Source of the DNA: Bartonella sp. HY038
Lineage (GTDB): Bacteria; Pseudomonadota; Alphaproteobacteria; Rhizobiales; Rhizobiaceae
Assembly: GCF_014117425.1 (NCBI RefSeq)
Contig: NZ_CP059725.1
Coordinates: 3,213,501 to 3,277,500, forward strand
DNA: 64,000 bases
Direction: 5' to 3'
Part shown: piece by piece, positions 17,009 to 26,824 of the stretch
How the letters are laid out: every line of letters starts with the position of its first letter
How positions within the stretch are numbered: the stretch's first letter is position 1
Translations under genes and position numbers: made by a program
Notes under the pieces: generated by a model
Seen by the model: only the letters and a program-made list of their open reading frames with translations
Databases searched by the model: none
Told to the model about the DNA's origin: nothing

Positions 17009-17674
17009 TTAATTTAGTTTAAGAAATTGTTGCATGACCGCCTTTAAACCAGCTTCAGGTGCAGTTAAAACCGTTGAATGATTTATGTGTTTTGCGGCCT
17101 TCATCATTGACGATTGCACAAGTACAATATTTTGATAATCGTCTTTTAATGCTTCATTCGCGACTTTGGCAATTAATGCATTATATTCTTGCAATTGACT
17201 CGCTTTAAACAAATCCCAAGCGCCTTCGATTAAAATAATATCAAAACTATTTTCTTTGCCAAAATCTTGCGCATCAAATATTTGCTGGGTTGGTTTAATC
17301 GTTGTTTTAACACTACAAAATGCAGCTATTTTGCCTCGAAGCTTCGCCGCTTCACGGGCCAATTCTTCATCTGACCTAAAAAATATGTTTTGAGATTGTT
17401 CTTTTGCTAAAGTAACCGCAGCGCCAAGGGAAGAACAGGTTAGTAAAATAGCATCGGCATTTTTAGCTGCCACTCGCATTGCATCAGCGGTTGCTACTAA
17501 AGTGTTTGGAATATCGCAATTTTGCTCGATACGCTCGAGTAAATCAGGGCGAATAATGTGGCTTATTTCTAGGTTATAATCTGCAGCATCATCTAGTTTG
17601 CAAAGATTTAAAGCTGCTTCATCATAAAGCGCCACATTGCTTTTAGCCGTATGAAAACAACAAATTTTAACCAT
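17009..17674 (-). CDS. Asp/Glu racemase-like protein
   Basis: The 221-residue protein has the Asp/Glu/hydantoin racemase superfamily architecture. The first catalytic Cys is present (AILLTCSSLGAAV, C80). The second active-site position reads VLVQSSMMKAA (Q187-S188-S189), where true two-base racemases carry Cys. It may therefore be a one-base decarboxylase or isomerase, or have another role. No signal peptide is visible. It lies alone between the PBP terminator and the terminator of the omp19-like gene. I am sure of the fold family but not of the reaction. Confidence 0.7.
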   Translation of the reverse strand: MVKICCFHTAKSNVALYDEAALNLCKLDDAADYNLEISHIIRPDLLERIEQNCDIPNTLVATADAMRVAAKNADAILLTCSSLGAAVTLAKEQSQNIFFRSDEELAREAAKLRGKIAAFCSVKTTIKPTQQIFDAQDFGKENSFDIILIEGAWDLFKASQLQEYNALIAKVANEALKDDYQNIVLVQSSMMKAAKHINHSTVLTAPEAGLKAVMQQFLKLN

Positions 17675-17716
17675 TTCCCCCTCCGTTCGTTGATATTAAT
17701 ATAAAAGAACATAAAA

Positions 17717-17742
17717 AAACTGGCGCATTTAACGCCAGTTTT
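17717..17742 (-). terminator. Terminator of the omp19-like gene
   Basis: AAAACTGGCG (17717-17726) pairs with CGCCAGTTTT (17733-17742) around a 6-nt loop. Read on the minus strand it is followed by a T run. Confidence 0.8.
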
Positions 17743-17776
17743 GATCTATCCTAATATGAGCTTTTACACGTTAAAC

Positions 17777-18310
17777 TTAGCGTGAAAGGCTAATTGGCGA
17801 ACCTGACGAGGTTTGGCCACTAAAATGGGTACCATCTTGTGATGTAAGTGTTGCAACGCTTGCACCTGATGCATCAAAGAATTCAAGTTTTGAACCACTA
17901 ATATTCCAAGAATTAACGCTTGAAATTGCTGAAGGGCAATTTAAAGGTGCAGAGCGGTAGCCTTGGCCAAATTTGGTCATTGGCGTTACAACTTTACAGG
18001 TCAGGCCACCAACATTGGCATTCCAAACACCTGCAATACTGGCTGCAGCAAGGTTAATACCAGTTGCTTCACTACCAAGGCTTGCAACTTGATTTTGACC
18101 ATCCATGCCTGGCGCAGTTGGATAGTCGCCTGTTGGGGCTGGCAATTCAGACTGCGAAATTGATGCTGAAGGGCCAGTGCCTGTTGCTGGTGGGAATGGG
18201 CGCACATCAGCATTTTGATAATTGCCACTGCCCATACGGTCTGCCATACAGCCTGTAGTTACCAGTGCAGCCAAAGCTAACGCAACCAATGAAATTTTAT
18301 TCAACGCCAT
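17777..18310 (-). CDS. Omp19-like outer-membrane lipoprotein, AprI/Inh-type protease inhibitor
   Basis: The 177-residue lipoprotein has a signal peptide ending in a lipobox (ALAALVTTGC), a Pro/Ala/Gly-rich linker and a C-terminal Inh domain. Matching features of Brucella Omp19 are VASLGS..., IAGVWNANVGGLTCKV-TPMTKFGQGYRSAPLNCP and the ending GQTSSGSPISLSR. Two Cys in the domain (LTCKV and LNCP) would form its disulfide. Omp19 inhibits proteases and is surface-associated in Brucella. I start at ATG 18310, which has GGAG 6 bases upstream; the longer frame to 18325 has none. Divergent from dapF. Confidence 0.88.
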   Translation of the reverse strand: MALNKISLVALALAALVTTGCMADRMGSGNYQNADVRPFPPATGTGPSASISQSELPAPTGDYPTAPGMDGQNQVASLGSEATGINLAAASIAGVWNANVGGLTCKVVTPMTKFGQGYRSAPLNCPSAISSVNSWNISGSKLEFFDASGASVATLTSQDGTHFSGQTSSGSPISLSR

Positions 18311-18563
18311 GACATGCTCCATCATCCGAATCGGTCAATTTTGTTAACCATAAAAGGTTTTTTTGCTAATATTCGGTTTTCACTTATAAATGCAATGAAA
18401 TTAAGCTTTTTTTTTAACAATGCGGCTTAATAGCAACACATTATAGTGCTTTTTAATAATTCTACTCAAGTTCAACTGGTATTTTTATTGTCTTTACGCC
18501 ATATAAGGCACATCAATCAGATTTCATGTGATAATCTAAAATAAATCTGCCGGAATTATTAAA

Positions 18564-19493
18564 ATGCCAGAATCTTTACTCAAGTCTGAAATGACAGCTA
18601 TGCAAAAGCAAAGAGCAATGACACAACTTACCAAAATGAACGGTCTTGGTAATAAGATTCTTGTCGCTGACATGCGCGACCAAAATGTGCATATTGTTGC
18701 GGCTGCGGCGATAGAACTTGCCAGCCATGATGAAACTTCCTTTGATCAAATTATGGCAATTTATAATAGCCGCATTTCAACAACTGATTATTATATTGAA
18801 ATTTGGAATAGTGATGGTTCAAAGGCCAAGGCTTGCGGCAATGGCACACGCTGCGTGGTTGAATGGCTCTACAATCAAAATGGGCAGAGCCATTTTATCC
18901 TTGAAACTGATGGTGGTATTGTGGAAGCAAGCCGCCTTGAAAATGGTCTTGTTTCGGTTAATATGGGTAAGGCGCGTTTAAACTGGCAGGATATTCCAAC
19001 GCAACATGCGATCGATGATACCAACCATGTGGCAGTTGGTACTGGCCCCTTGCAGGATGCCTCGCTTGTTTCTATGGGTAATCCCCATGCGATTTATATT
19101 GTTGATAAGGATGTTTGGGATTATCCCTTGGGGGATTTAGGACCAATTATCGAGCATGATGCGTTATTTCCAGAACGGATTAATATTTCCATTGTCGAAA
19201 TCACCTCGCCAACATCGTTTAATATGCGCACTTTTGAGCGCGGTGCGGGCCTAACCCTTGCTTGCGGTACTGGGGCTTGTGCAGCGGCTGTTGCAGCTAA
19301 TCGTCGTGGGCTTATTGGTAAGCGCGCTGTGGCAACATTACCGGGTGGTGATTTAGAATTATTTTGGCAAGATGACGGCAATGTCCTGATGACTGGGCCA
19401 ACCCAATACGAGTTTTCTGGATATTTTGATCCATTGTCGGGTCAATTTATCAAGAATGAAGCAAATTTGAAGATTGAAAGAGTTAATGCCTGA
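18564..19493 (+). CDS. dapF: Diaminopimelate epimerase
   Basis: It converts LL- to meso-diaminopimelate for lysine and peptidoglycan synthesis. The two catalytic cysteines are present: C91 in KACGNGTRC and C234 in LTLACGTGACA. The core begins MNGLGNKILVADMR at residue 25. The first 24 residues contain several in-frame ATGs (18591, 18600, 18618), so the true start may be later; 18564 has a GGA about 9 bases upstream. The stop overlaps the mtaB start as TGATG, so the two are coupled. Confidence 0.93.
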   Translation: MPESLLKSEMTAMQKQRAMTQLTKMNGLGNKILVADMRDQNVHIVAAAAIELASHDETSFDQIMAIYNSRISTTDYYIEIWNSDGSKAKACGNGTRCVVEWLYNQNGQSHFILETDGGIVEASRLENGLVSVNMGKARLNWQDIPTQHAIDDTNHVAVGTGPLQDASLVSMGNPHAIYIVDKDVWDYPLGDLGPIIEHDALFPERINISIVEITSPTSFNMRTFERGAGLTLACGTGACAAAVAANRRGLIGKRAVATLPGGDLELFWQDDGNVLMTGPTQYEFSGYFDPLSGQFIKNEANLKIERVNA

Positions 19494-20767
19494 TGGCGAC
19501 TGAAATTGTTACCTTTGGTTGTAGGCTGAATGCTTATGAATCTGAAGTCATGCGCAAAGAAAGCGCAGCGGCTGGTCTTGACACGCTTGAGGGCGGCGCA
19601 ATTATTTTTAATACATGCGCTGTAACCAGTGAAGCGGTACGCCAAGCCCGCCAAGCTATTCGTAAAGCACGGCGTGAAAATCCTGATGCACGTATTATCG
19701 TCACCGGCTGCGCTGCCCAAACCCTTGCCCCCGAATTTGCAGCCATGGGCGAAGTCGATTTGGTTTTAGGTAATGAAGAAAAATTGCATTCTCATTCTTA
19801 TCGCCAATTGCCTGAATTTGGTGTTAATCTTTTTGAAAAAGTCCGCGTTAATGATATTATGGAGGTTAAAGAAAATGCCCCCCATATGGTTGACCTTATT
19901 GAAGGGCGCGCTCGTGCTTTTGTGCAAGTGCAAAATGGCTGCGATCATCGTTGCACCTTTTGCATCATTCCTTATGGTCGCGGTCCATCGCGCTCAGTTC
20001 CCATGGGGGCCGTGGTTGAGCAGATAAAGCGGCTTAATGGCAATGGCTATCAAGAAGTTGTATTAACGGGAGTTGACCTTACCAGCTACGGCCCAGATCT
20101 TCCGGGAAAAGCTGGGCTTGGCAAGTTGGTTGCAGCAATTTTGCGTGGTGTACCAGACCTTGAGCGGTTGCGGTTATCATCGATTGACTCGATTGAGGCG
20201 GATGACGAATTATTAGAGCTTTTAGCCTTTGAAAAACGCTTAATGCCACATTTGCATTTATCACTGCAAGCGGGCGATAATATGATTTTAAAGCGCATGA
20301 AGCGCCGCCATGCTCGTGAAGATTCAGTGCGTTTTTGCAATGATTTACGCGATAAACGTCCTGAATTTATTTTTGGCGCTGATATTATTGCTGGTTTTCC
20401 AACCGAAACGGAAGAGATGTTTGAAAATACCCGTCAGCTTATAGCCGATTGCGGTTTAACCCATACGCATATTTTCCCGTTTTCGCCGCGTGAAGGAACA
20501 CCTGCCGCCCGTATGCCGCAATTAGAACGTGGTATAGTTAAAGAACGCGCTGCAATTTTACGCAGCGAAGGTGACAAAGCCTATGAAAAGCACTTGCAAC
20601 AGGCAATTGGTCGCCGCCAACGGGTTTTGGTTGAACGCGATGGCATTGGCCGCAGTGAAGATTATACCTTGACCGAAATAGCAGGTGCGGTGGCTGGCAC
20701 TATTATAGATTGCGATATTTCCCATGTTGAGGGTGATAAACTGATTGGTCATAGAATTGCGGCTTAA
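19493..20767 (+). CDS. mtaB: tRNA t6A37 methylthiotransferase MtaB
   Basis: This 424-residue radical-SAM enzyme adds a methylthio group to t6A at position 37 of ANN-decoding tRNAs. The N-terminal UPF0004 domain has three cluster Cys (C10, C42, C73). The radical-SAM motif is CDHRCTFC (C150, C154, C157). A TRAM-like C-terminal domain follows (RQRVLVERDGIG...). Its start overlaps the dapF stop. ftsY follows after 99 bp, which contains a short GCCAC/GTGGC hairpin (20822-20839) without a T tract. This order is conserved in Hyphomicrobiales. Confidence 0.93.
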   Translation: MATEIVTFGCRLNAYESEVMRKESAAAGLDTLEGGAIIFNTCAVTSEAVRQARQAIRKARRENPDARIIVTGCAAQTLAPEFAAMGEVDLVLGNEEKLHSHSYRQLPEFGVNLFEKVRVNDIMEVKENAPHMVDLIEGRARAFVQVQNGCDHRCTFCIIPYGRGPSRSVPMGAVVEQIKRLNGNGYQEVVLTGVDLTSYGPDLPGKAGLGKLVAAILRGVPDLERLRLSSIDSIEADDELLELLAFEKRLMPHLHLSLQAGDNMILKRMKRRHAREDSVRFCNDLRDKRPEFIFGADIIAGFPTETEEMFENTRQLIADCGLTHTHIFPFSPREGTPAARMPQLERGIVKERAAILRSEGDKAYEKHLQQAIGRRQRVLVERDGIGRSEDYTLTEIAGAVAGTIIDCDISHVEGDKLIGHRIAA

Positions 20768-20866
20768 CAATCTAACTTTTTTGGATTAGCAAAAACAATA
20801 TTTTGATATATAGATGAGAAAAAGCCACGCCTGTGGCTTGATGTGTATTTAAGGATTTAAAACAAT

Positions 20867-22240
20867 ATGGCTGGTTTTTTCAAAAAGGTTTTTTCTTTTG
20901 CCGATAAGACAGATGAAGAAAATGCAGGTCAAGCACCAGCATTAACCCCTTTTGAAGCCCACCAACTGGCATTAAAACAGGCGCAAGAAGAAGCGGAAGC
21001 TCAAAAAGCTGCAAGTGAACACGCCACTCACCATGCCAAAGAAGCCTCCCCAAAAGAGGAAACCGAAAGCCAAAGCGATTCATCAAGTCCTAAACCTGAT
21101 ACAACACTTGATGAAACATTTGCTGAAATTGCTCAAGATAGCATTGTACCTGCAACAATTGATACAAGCCTGCTTGTTGATGAAGCTGAGGCAGCAGATG
21201 TTGTCACGGCATTTCCGCCACAGGAATTGCCAAAAAAAACGGGGCGCATCAGTGTTGGCGCCGATATTGAAGAAGTTATTGAACCAGAAGTTGTGGTGGT
21301 AGAAGAACCCGTTGCGGTAAAACGCTCATGGTTTGAGCGTTTGCGCAATGGTTTGTCGCGCTCATCACGTCAGCTCGGCGATTCAATTGGTGCTATTTTT
21401 ACCAAACGCAAACTTGATGAAGAAACATTGCAAGATCTTGAAGATGTGTTGATTGCCTCCGATCTCGGGCTTGAAACGGCAATGCGGGTTACCGATTCCC
21501 TTGCTTCTGGCCGCTATGGTAAAGATATTTCTACCGATGAAGTGCGTGTGATTATGCGCGATGAGATTGAAAAAGTTTTGGCGCCTGTTGCCAAACCTTT
21601 AGAGCTTGATCTTTCGCATAAACCGCATGTTATTTTGGTGGTTGGCGTCAATGGCACAGGTAAAACCACCACCATTGGTAAATTGGCAGCAAAATTATCG
21701 CGTGGTGGCTTAAAAGTAATGTTGGCCGCAGGCGATACTTTTCGCGCAGCAGCAATTGAGCAATTGCATATTTGGGGCAAGCGCACCAATTCACCGGTTG
21801 TCGCAACTAAGCTTGGCGCTGATGCTGCAAGCCTTGCTTTTGAAGCCTATGAAAAGGCAAGGGAAGCGGGCAGTGATGTATTAATCATTGATACAGCAGG
21901 GCGTTTACAAAATAAAACCGAATTAATGGATGAACTTGCCAAAATTGTGCGCGTTTTAGGCAAGCATGATGCTGACGCGCCGCATACGGTTTTGCAAACC
22001 CTTGATGCGACCACTGGACAAAATGCCCTTAATCAAGTCGAGATTTTCCGCAATGTTGCAGGGGTCAATGGTTTGGTGATGACAAAGCTTGATGGAACAG
22101 CGCGCGGCGGTATTTTGGTGGCTATTGCAGCAAAGCACAAATTACCTGTTTACTTTATTGGCGTTGGTGAGGATATTGATGATCTTGAACCCTTTAAAGC
22201 CAATGAATTTGCCCAAGCGATTGCCGGAAAACATGATTAA
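20867..22240 (+). CDS. ftsY: Signal recognition particle receptor FtsY
   Basis: The 457-residue SRP receptor GTPase docks translating ribosomes at the inner membrane. It has a long acidic Glu/Ala-rich A domain (about 15-150), an N domain, and the G domain with GVNGTGKTT (260-268), DTAGR (342-346) and TKLDG (406-410). Near residue 152, KRSWFERLRNGLSRSSRQLGD is the membrane-binding helix leading to the N domain. All GTPase motifs are intact. It follows mtaB and precedes yciB. Confidence 0.95.
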   Translation: MAGFFKKVFSFADKTDEENAGQAPALTPFEAHQLALKQAQEEAEAQKAASEHATHHAKEASPKEETESQSDSSSPKPDTTLDETFAEIAQDSIVPATIDTSLLVDEAEAADVVTAFPPQELPKKTGRISVGADIEEVIEPEVVVVEEPVAVKRSWFERLRNGLSRSSRQLGDSIGAIFTKRKLDEETLQDLEDVLIASDLGLETAMRVTDSLASGRYGKDISTDEVRVIMRDEIEKVLAPVAKPLELDLSHKPHVILVVGVNGTGKTTTIGKLAAKLSRGGLKVMLAAGDTFRAAAIEQLHIWGKRTNSPVVATKLGADAASLAFEAYEKAREAGSDVLIIDTAGRLQNKTELMDELAKIVRVLGKHDADAPHTVLQTLDATTGQNALNQVEIFRNVAGVNGLVMTKLDGTARGGILVAIAAKHKLPVYFIGVGEDIDDLEPFKANEFAQAIAGKHD

Positions 22241-22321
22241 GTAAACATGATTAAGCAAGCATAAATCTCACCTGATTGAATTAAATTTAAGTAAAATCCA
22301 TGACCTTAGAAAGCATGATGA

Positions 22322-22987
22322 ATGACAAAATCAATTTTTGAACCAAATCCAGATGATGCTGCAGCGGTAAAAAAGGCGCAAATGTCGCCAATGGGTAAGT
22401 TAATATTGGAAATGGGGCCGTTGGTTTTGTTCTTTTTTGCCAACTATAAAGGGCAATGGCTTATCGACAATATTAGTTTTTTTTCAAGCTTTGATAAGCC
22501 AATTTTTCCAGCCACGGCTATTTTTATGGTGGCGATTGTGGTTGCCCTTATCCTATCATGGATTTTAACCCGTACTATTCCGGTTATGCCCTTGGTATCT
22601 GGTATATTCGTGGTGTTTTTTGGCGCCTTAACTCTTTGGTTGCATAATGATATTTTCATTAAAATGAAGCCAACAATTATCAATACTTTATTTGGTATTA
22701 TCTTATTTGGTGGGCTATTATTTGGTCGCTCGCTGCTTGGCTATGTCTTTGATTCAGCTTTTCGCCTAGATGCTGAAGGTTGGCGCAAGCTTACTTTTCG
22801 CTGGGCATGCTTTTTCATTTTCTTAGCGGTTTTAAATGAAGTTATCTGGCGTAATTTCAGCGATGATTTTTGGGCAAATTTCAAGGTTTGGGGTACAATG
22901 CCCATCACCATCATCTTTTTAATTCTGCAAACACCGCTTTTAGCTCGCCATTCGCTTGATCTTAAAGATAACCAAGATAAGTCTTAA
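22322..22987 (+). CDS. yciB: Septation/envelope protein A (YciB family)
   Basis: The 221-residue inner-membrane protein has five to six hydrophobic segments. Family signatures are [17 protein letters not shown] at the start, [48 protein letters not shown] sequence in the middle and [26 protein letters not shown] sequence (here VLNEVIWRN) near the end. Members affect cell division and envelope integrity. The Shine-Dalgarno is weak. The ftsY-yciB order is typical of the group. Confidence 0.92.
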   Translation: MTKSIFEPNPDDAAAVKKAQMSPMGKLILEMGPLVLFFFANYKGQWLIDNISFFSSFDKPIFPATAIFMVAIVVALILSWILTRTIPVMPLVSGIFVVFFGALTLWLHNDIFIKMKPTIINTLFGIILFGGLLFGRSLLGYVFDSAFRLDAEGWRKLTFRWACFFIFLAVLNEVIWRNFSDDFWANFKVWGTMPITIIFLILQTPLLARHSLDLKDNQDKS

Positions 22988-23037
22988 GATTATCATATCA
23001 AAACGCATCAATAATTAATGAAATTTTGGAGAAGAAA

Positions 23038-23412
23038 ATGGGCGCTTGGAGTGTAAAGCCTTGGGGAAATGACGAAGCGGCAGATTGGTTTGCAAATTTT
23101 TGGCAAGATAAGGATTTTTCGCCAATTATTACGCTGATTGAAAATTTTGATCCAGCCAATGAGGATTATTGCGCGTTTCGCGCTGCTTGTTATTTGCTTG
23201 AAACATTGGGTCGTCCCTATGTTTGGCCAAGCAATAAGCTTGATGATTTGCGCCCGCTTTTAACCAAAGCTATCGAAATTTTAGAAAATATGGTCAGTCC
23301 GCCTGATGAAAACTGGTTTTTTCTTGAGGAATGGGACAATGATCCAGAAATGATTGAAGCGCTTGAGCAACAAATTGCCGCTTTAACCAAAAATCTCAAT
23401 CAACTGGCCTAA
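23038..23412 (+). CDS. DUF4259 family protein
   Basis: The 124-residue product begins MGAWSVKPWGNDEAADWFANF, the family signature MGAWG...NDDALDW. It is acidic and small with no signal peptide. The family is sporadic in bacteria and has no known function. I start at ATG 23038 because GGAGAAG lies just upstream; a TTG four codons earlier is less likely. The gene converges with the Sel1 gene at 23417, leaving only 4 bp between the stops. Confidence 0.82.
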   Translation: MGAWSVKPWGNDEAADWFANFWQDKDFSPIITLIENFDPANEDYCAFRAACYLLETLGRPYVWPSNKLDDLRPLLTKAIEILENMVSPPDENWFFLEEWDNDPEMIEALEQQIAALTKNLNQLA

Positions 23413-23416
23413 AGCT

Positions 23417-25285
23417 TTATTCAATAATGCAATTTGTAAAAGAGGATTCATAACACAATGATGCAGCCGCTTTAGCGGCTGTTATTTGTTTTTTGGTTAA
23501 GTCTTTGCCTATGGTATTTTGTAAGTGAAGATTGCGTTGATTATAATCGAAAGACAGTGCAAGCACGCTCCACATATAAGCTGTTTCTTTGTTTTGTTGA
23601 ACGCCATTTCCCTCCATAAACATAAGTGCCAAATAATATTGTGATTCTGGCTCGCCCTTTTTAGCCGCAATGCTAAACCATTTTAGTGCTTCACTATAAT
23701 TTTGCTTCACGCCATGACCGTAGTAATAAAAAAATCCAAGATTAGTTTGTGCCTTTATATAGCCCTGTTTAGCCGACAATTTAAATAAACGCGCTGATTT
23801 AGCATAATCTTGTTTAATTCCAGGATGATCGTTAAGATAGATAAGACCCAAATTATATTGAGCAGCCTTTTCCCCCTGATCTGCTGAACGGCCAAACCAC
23901 TTTACTGCCTGTTCAAAATCGGGTTTATCATTGTTTTCACTGATATAAATCAAACCAAGATTATTCTGTGCAATAGCTAAGCCTTGATCAGCAGCTAATT
24001 GAAAAAGATATTTGGCTTTTGAGTAATCTTTATCTACGCCCATGCCGTCCATATAGATTAAACCAAGCTTATTTTGAGCTTCCGGATAATTTTGCGCAAC
24101 AGCACGCTCGAACCATTCAATCGCTAAGCTATAATTTTGATCGACACCAGTGCCATTTTTATAAGCGACACCCAAATTGGTTTGAGCATCCGCCAGTCCA
24201 GCTTGGGCGGCAGTGTTAATCAACGCTACACCTTTTTTGTAATCAAGCTCTACACCTCTACCATACATATAAAGCATACCAAGATTGTTGCGAGAATTTA
24301 TGTCACCTTGTTCGCTAGCCAATAAATACCATTTGGCAGCTTCCTTATAGTCTTGTTTAACCTCAATTCCTTCTTCATATATTTTGCCCAAACGATATTG
24401 CGCATTAACATTGCCCTGCTCTGCAGCACGTTTAAAAAAATCGAGTGCTTTGCTTATATTTTTCTTAACTCCAATGCCGGTTTGATAAAAAACTGCAAGT
24501 TTGGTCTGGGCATATGCATCGCCTTGATCAGAGGCTAATTTGTACCATTTTGCGGCTTCAATCGCACTTTGCTCGGCCCCTTGTCCGGCAAAATAAAGAT
24601 CGCCTAGATTTGTCTGTGCTGCAACATTGCCTTTAGCTGCCGATTGTTTGAAGAGTGATATTGCTTTAACATAATCTTGTTTAACCCCATCACCAGCACT
24701 GTAAAGACTACCAAGATTATTTTGAGCATCTGCCAAACCTTGATCTGCAGCTTTTTGAAACCACTTGGCAGCGATTGTATAATCAACAGGCATTGATTTG
24801 CCAAAATAATATAAAAGACCAATGGCATATTGGGCATTGGCATTGCCTTGCTCGGCAGATAAAAAATACCGGCGTTTTGCATCTTCAATATCTTTTTGAA
24901 TACCAAGCCCATTTTCAATCATATAAGCAAGATTAAATTGCGCCATTGAATTATTTTGTTCAACCGCTAATTGAAACCATTTAAGCGCTTCTTTGTAATT
25001 TTCGGCAACACCTTCACCTCTTAAATACATCACGCCTAAATTGCTTTGGGCATCATCTAACCCAAGTTCTGCAGCGCGGCGAAACCATTTAACGGCTTCT
25101 GTTTTATCTTTAGTGACGCTATCGCCGTTTAAATAATATACGCCCAAATTATGTTGGGCGTAAGGGTCATTAAGATCGGCGCGCAGTCGTAAAGTGATAT
25201 GATCGCCATAATGGATATAAAGAAAAGCAATGCTAGCAAAAGCAATGATAATAAAACCAATTACAGCAATAATAAAACGTTTCAT
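23417..25285 (-). CDS. Membrane-anchored Sel1-repeat protein (15 repeats)
   Basis: The 622-residue protein has an N-terminal transmembrane segment or uncleaved signal (RFIIAVIGFIIIAFASIAFLY) followed by about 15 Sel1-like repeats of 36 residues (pattern A-Q-x-x-L-G-x-x-Y-x-x-G-x-G-V-x-x-D-x-x-x-A-x-x-W-F-x-x-A-A-x-x-G). It ends with a non-repeat tail containing ETAYMWSVLALSF and two Cys. SLR proteins are helical solenoids that scaffold protein complexes, often in envelope signalling or host interaction. The start at 25285 follows GGTGA. A decayed relative lies immediately upstream (25338-25495). Specific partners cannot be inferred. Confidence 0.9.
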   Translation of the reverse strand: MKRFIIAVIGFIIIAFASIAFLYIHYGDHITLRLRADLNDPYAQHNLGVYYLNGDSVTKDKTEAVKWFRRAAELGLDDAQSNLGVMYLRGEGVAENYKEALKWFQLAVEQNNSMAQFNLAYMIENGLGIQKDIEDAKRRYFLSAEQGNANAQYAIGLLYYFGKSMPVDYTIAAKWFQKAADQGLADAQNNLGSLYSAGDGVKQDYVKAISLFKQSAAKGNVAAQTNLGDLYFAGQGAEQSAIEAAKWYKLASDQGDAYAQTKLAVFYQTGIGVKKNISKALDFFKRAAEQGNVNAQYRLGKIYEEGIEVKQDYKEAAKWYLLASEQGDINSRNNLGMLYMYGRGVELDYKKGVALINTAAQAGLADAQTNLGVAYKNGTGVDQNYSLAIEWFERAVAQNYPEAQNKLGLIYMDGMGVDKDYSKAKYLFQLAADQGLAIAQNNLGLIYISENNDKPDFEQAVKWFGRSADQGEKAAQYNLGLIYLNDHPGIKQDYAKSARLFKLSAKQGYIKAQTNLGFFYYYGHGVKQNYSEALKWFSIAAKKGEPESQYYLALMFMEGNGVQQNKETAYMWSVLALSFDYNQRNLHLQNTIGKDLTKKQITAAKAAASLCYESSFTNCIIE

Positions 25286-25337
25286 TAAATCACCATGCAA
25301 TTAAAACCCAAAGCAAGATCGCCGCATTTTTAATCAT

Positions 25338-25495
25338 TAAATGTTAATTTTAGTCGTTTTTTCACTCTGCTTTAAAGAGGAAGCAACCGCCATCCACATA
25401 TAAGCTGTTTCATAATGCGGAAGCAAGACGAAACCATTGAACGGCTTAGTGATAATCAAAATACGGGGGGCTTCCCCACTTGAAAAGTAATACAA
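25338..25495 (-). pseudogene. Decayed C-terminal fragment of a Sel1-repeat gene
   Basis: Three reading frames on the minus strand together spell the end of a Sel1 protein. One gives YYFSSGEAPRI, the next AVQWFRLASAL before a stop, and the third HYETAYMWMAVASSLKQ before the stop near 25338. The last piece parallels KETAYMWSVLALSF at the end of the adjacent intact gene. At least two frameshifts separate the pieces and no start is visible. It is probably a lost tandem paralogue. Confidence 0.65.
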
Positions 25496-25619
25496 AGGTG
25501 TGTTTCAAAAAGCAAAATAACGAGATATTTTTTCATCGATTAAGGCTCTACAAAATGGAGTTGACCTTATCCGCTTTAAACCTTTTTAGGTAAAAATGGA
25601 TTGGCTATTTATGCGAAAA

Positions 25620-26768
25620 TTATTTCAACCCTTGCGTTAACTTATTATCGATTGCATCATAAGCTTGTTGGTTTTCTTGTTGCTGAAAAAAATTCATTAC
25701 GTTTTTTGTTTTTCCATCGATACACATTTTATAAAATTTGGTGGTCTTTGTAGATTTACTGTAAGTATATTCAGCTTTAATTGCTTCATTTCCCTGGTAA
25801 TCAACTTTAGCCCAATCAAGATGGCTATTAGATTTTATAAAGGCAACGTAATCATCAAAGGTTTTATATTGGTTACAAAAGCCTAAATCATCAATATATT
25901 TAAAATTATAGCCGTCACTTATTTCAACGCGCATATTTTTTTGAGCTATTATAGTCTCAGGTCTGTCTAGTGTCTTATGATTTTCAAACTTTTGCGATAA
26001 AAAATTAAACAAATCTTCGATACCAACAAGATTTTCTTGGTTGATATGCGCCACATAAAAATTAAAATTTTCATCAATGTCAATATTCATTAACATTTTG
26101 TTAGGCTGAGGCCATAGGGCATAAAAATTGTACTCATTTTGAGCAATCTGCTCTGCAACAAATTCATTTTTAGCAAAATCGTAAAAGCCCATATTATTGA
26201 GGAGCCGCACAATATTATCACTCTTTGTAGCCTTTCGGCGAATAATCATAATACTTTGCTCTATTTGATCTTCAAAGGAAAATCCATAAACTTCGATTAA
26301 TCCAAATTTTGTACGTGTAAAAGGATGCCATTTCTCACCAATAGCAAATGTCTTACCGTCGAAAGTGAAACTTTTCTTCTCGATATAATTATTTTTAATG
26401 ATTTTTATAAGATTGTTACAACTTTCATCATGGCAATCATATCTAAGTTCCGAGTAGGTTAATAAATTTTTATATTGAAAAGTGTTTTCAGCGCATGGTG
26501 ATAATTTATATAAGTCAATACTTGGCTTGCATAGTAAAAGCTTATCATCACGGTCACTATTATCGTGGTCAAAAATTCTTATCGTACTCAGACCATTTGA
26601 TAAATAATAAAGATTAGCCCTTTTAGCGTAGGGTATTATTTCAAAGGTCCAATCATCGGGCAGCACTAATTTTTCTATATTGGGGCCAAAAGGCATGGTA
26701 ATTTCAGTTGCTTTTGATTGGCTACTAAGCGAAAGCAAAACAAATAAAACAACCAATAATCTAATCAT
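25620..26768 (-). CDS. Secreted hypothetical protein
   Basis: The 382-residue product has a clear Sec signal peptide (MIRLLVVLFVLLSLSSQSKA, cleavage likely after SKA). I recognise no domain. The mature part is rich in Asn, Lys, Asp and aromatic residues and has several Cys (LCKPS, SPCAENT, RYDCHDESCNN, GFCNQY, KMCIDG), consistent with disulfides in the periplasm or outside. GGGGAAAAAT precedes the ATG. The gene has its own terminator-bounded unit between the VOC gene and the Sel1 remnant. Confidence 0.75.
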   Translation of the reverse strand: MIRLLVVLFVLLSLSSQSKATEITMPFGPNIEKLVLPDDWTFEIIPYAKRANLYYLSNGLSTIRIFDHDNSDRDDKLLLCKPSIDLYKLSPCAENTFQYKNLLTYSELRYDCHDESCNNLIKIIKNNYIEKKSFTFDGKTFAIGEKWHPFTRTKFGLIEVYGFSFEDQIEQSIMIIRRKATKSDNIVRLLNNMGFYDFAKNEFVAEQIAQNEYNFYALWPQPNKMLMNIDIDENFNFYVAHINQENLVGIEDLFNFLSQKFENHKTLDRPETIIAQKNMRVEISDGYNFKYIDDLGFCNQYKTFDDYVAFIKSNSHLDWAKVDYQGNEAIKAEYTYSKSTKTTKFYKMCIDGKTKNVMNFFQQQENQQAYDAIDNKLTQGLK

Positions 26769-26824
26769 ATTTTTCCCCAGTATAATTTATTAAATAAATT
26801 AAATAAAATTTTTCAAAAAATTTT

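Noticed and set aside
23463..23480. AGCCGC/GCGGCT hairpin between convergent genes
   Set aside because: It lies inside the Sel1 coding region (Ala-rich codons) and lacks a T tract on either side, so it is probably not a terminator.
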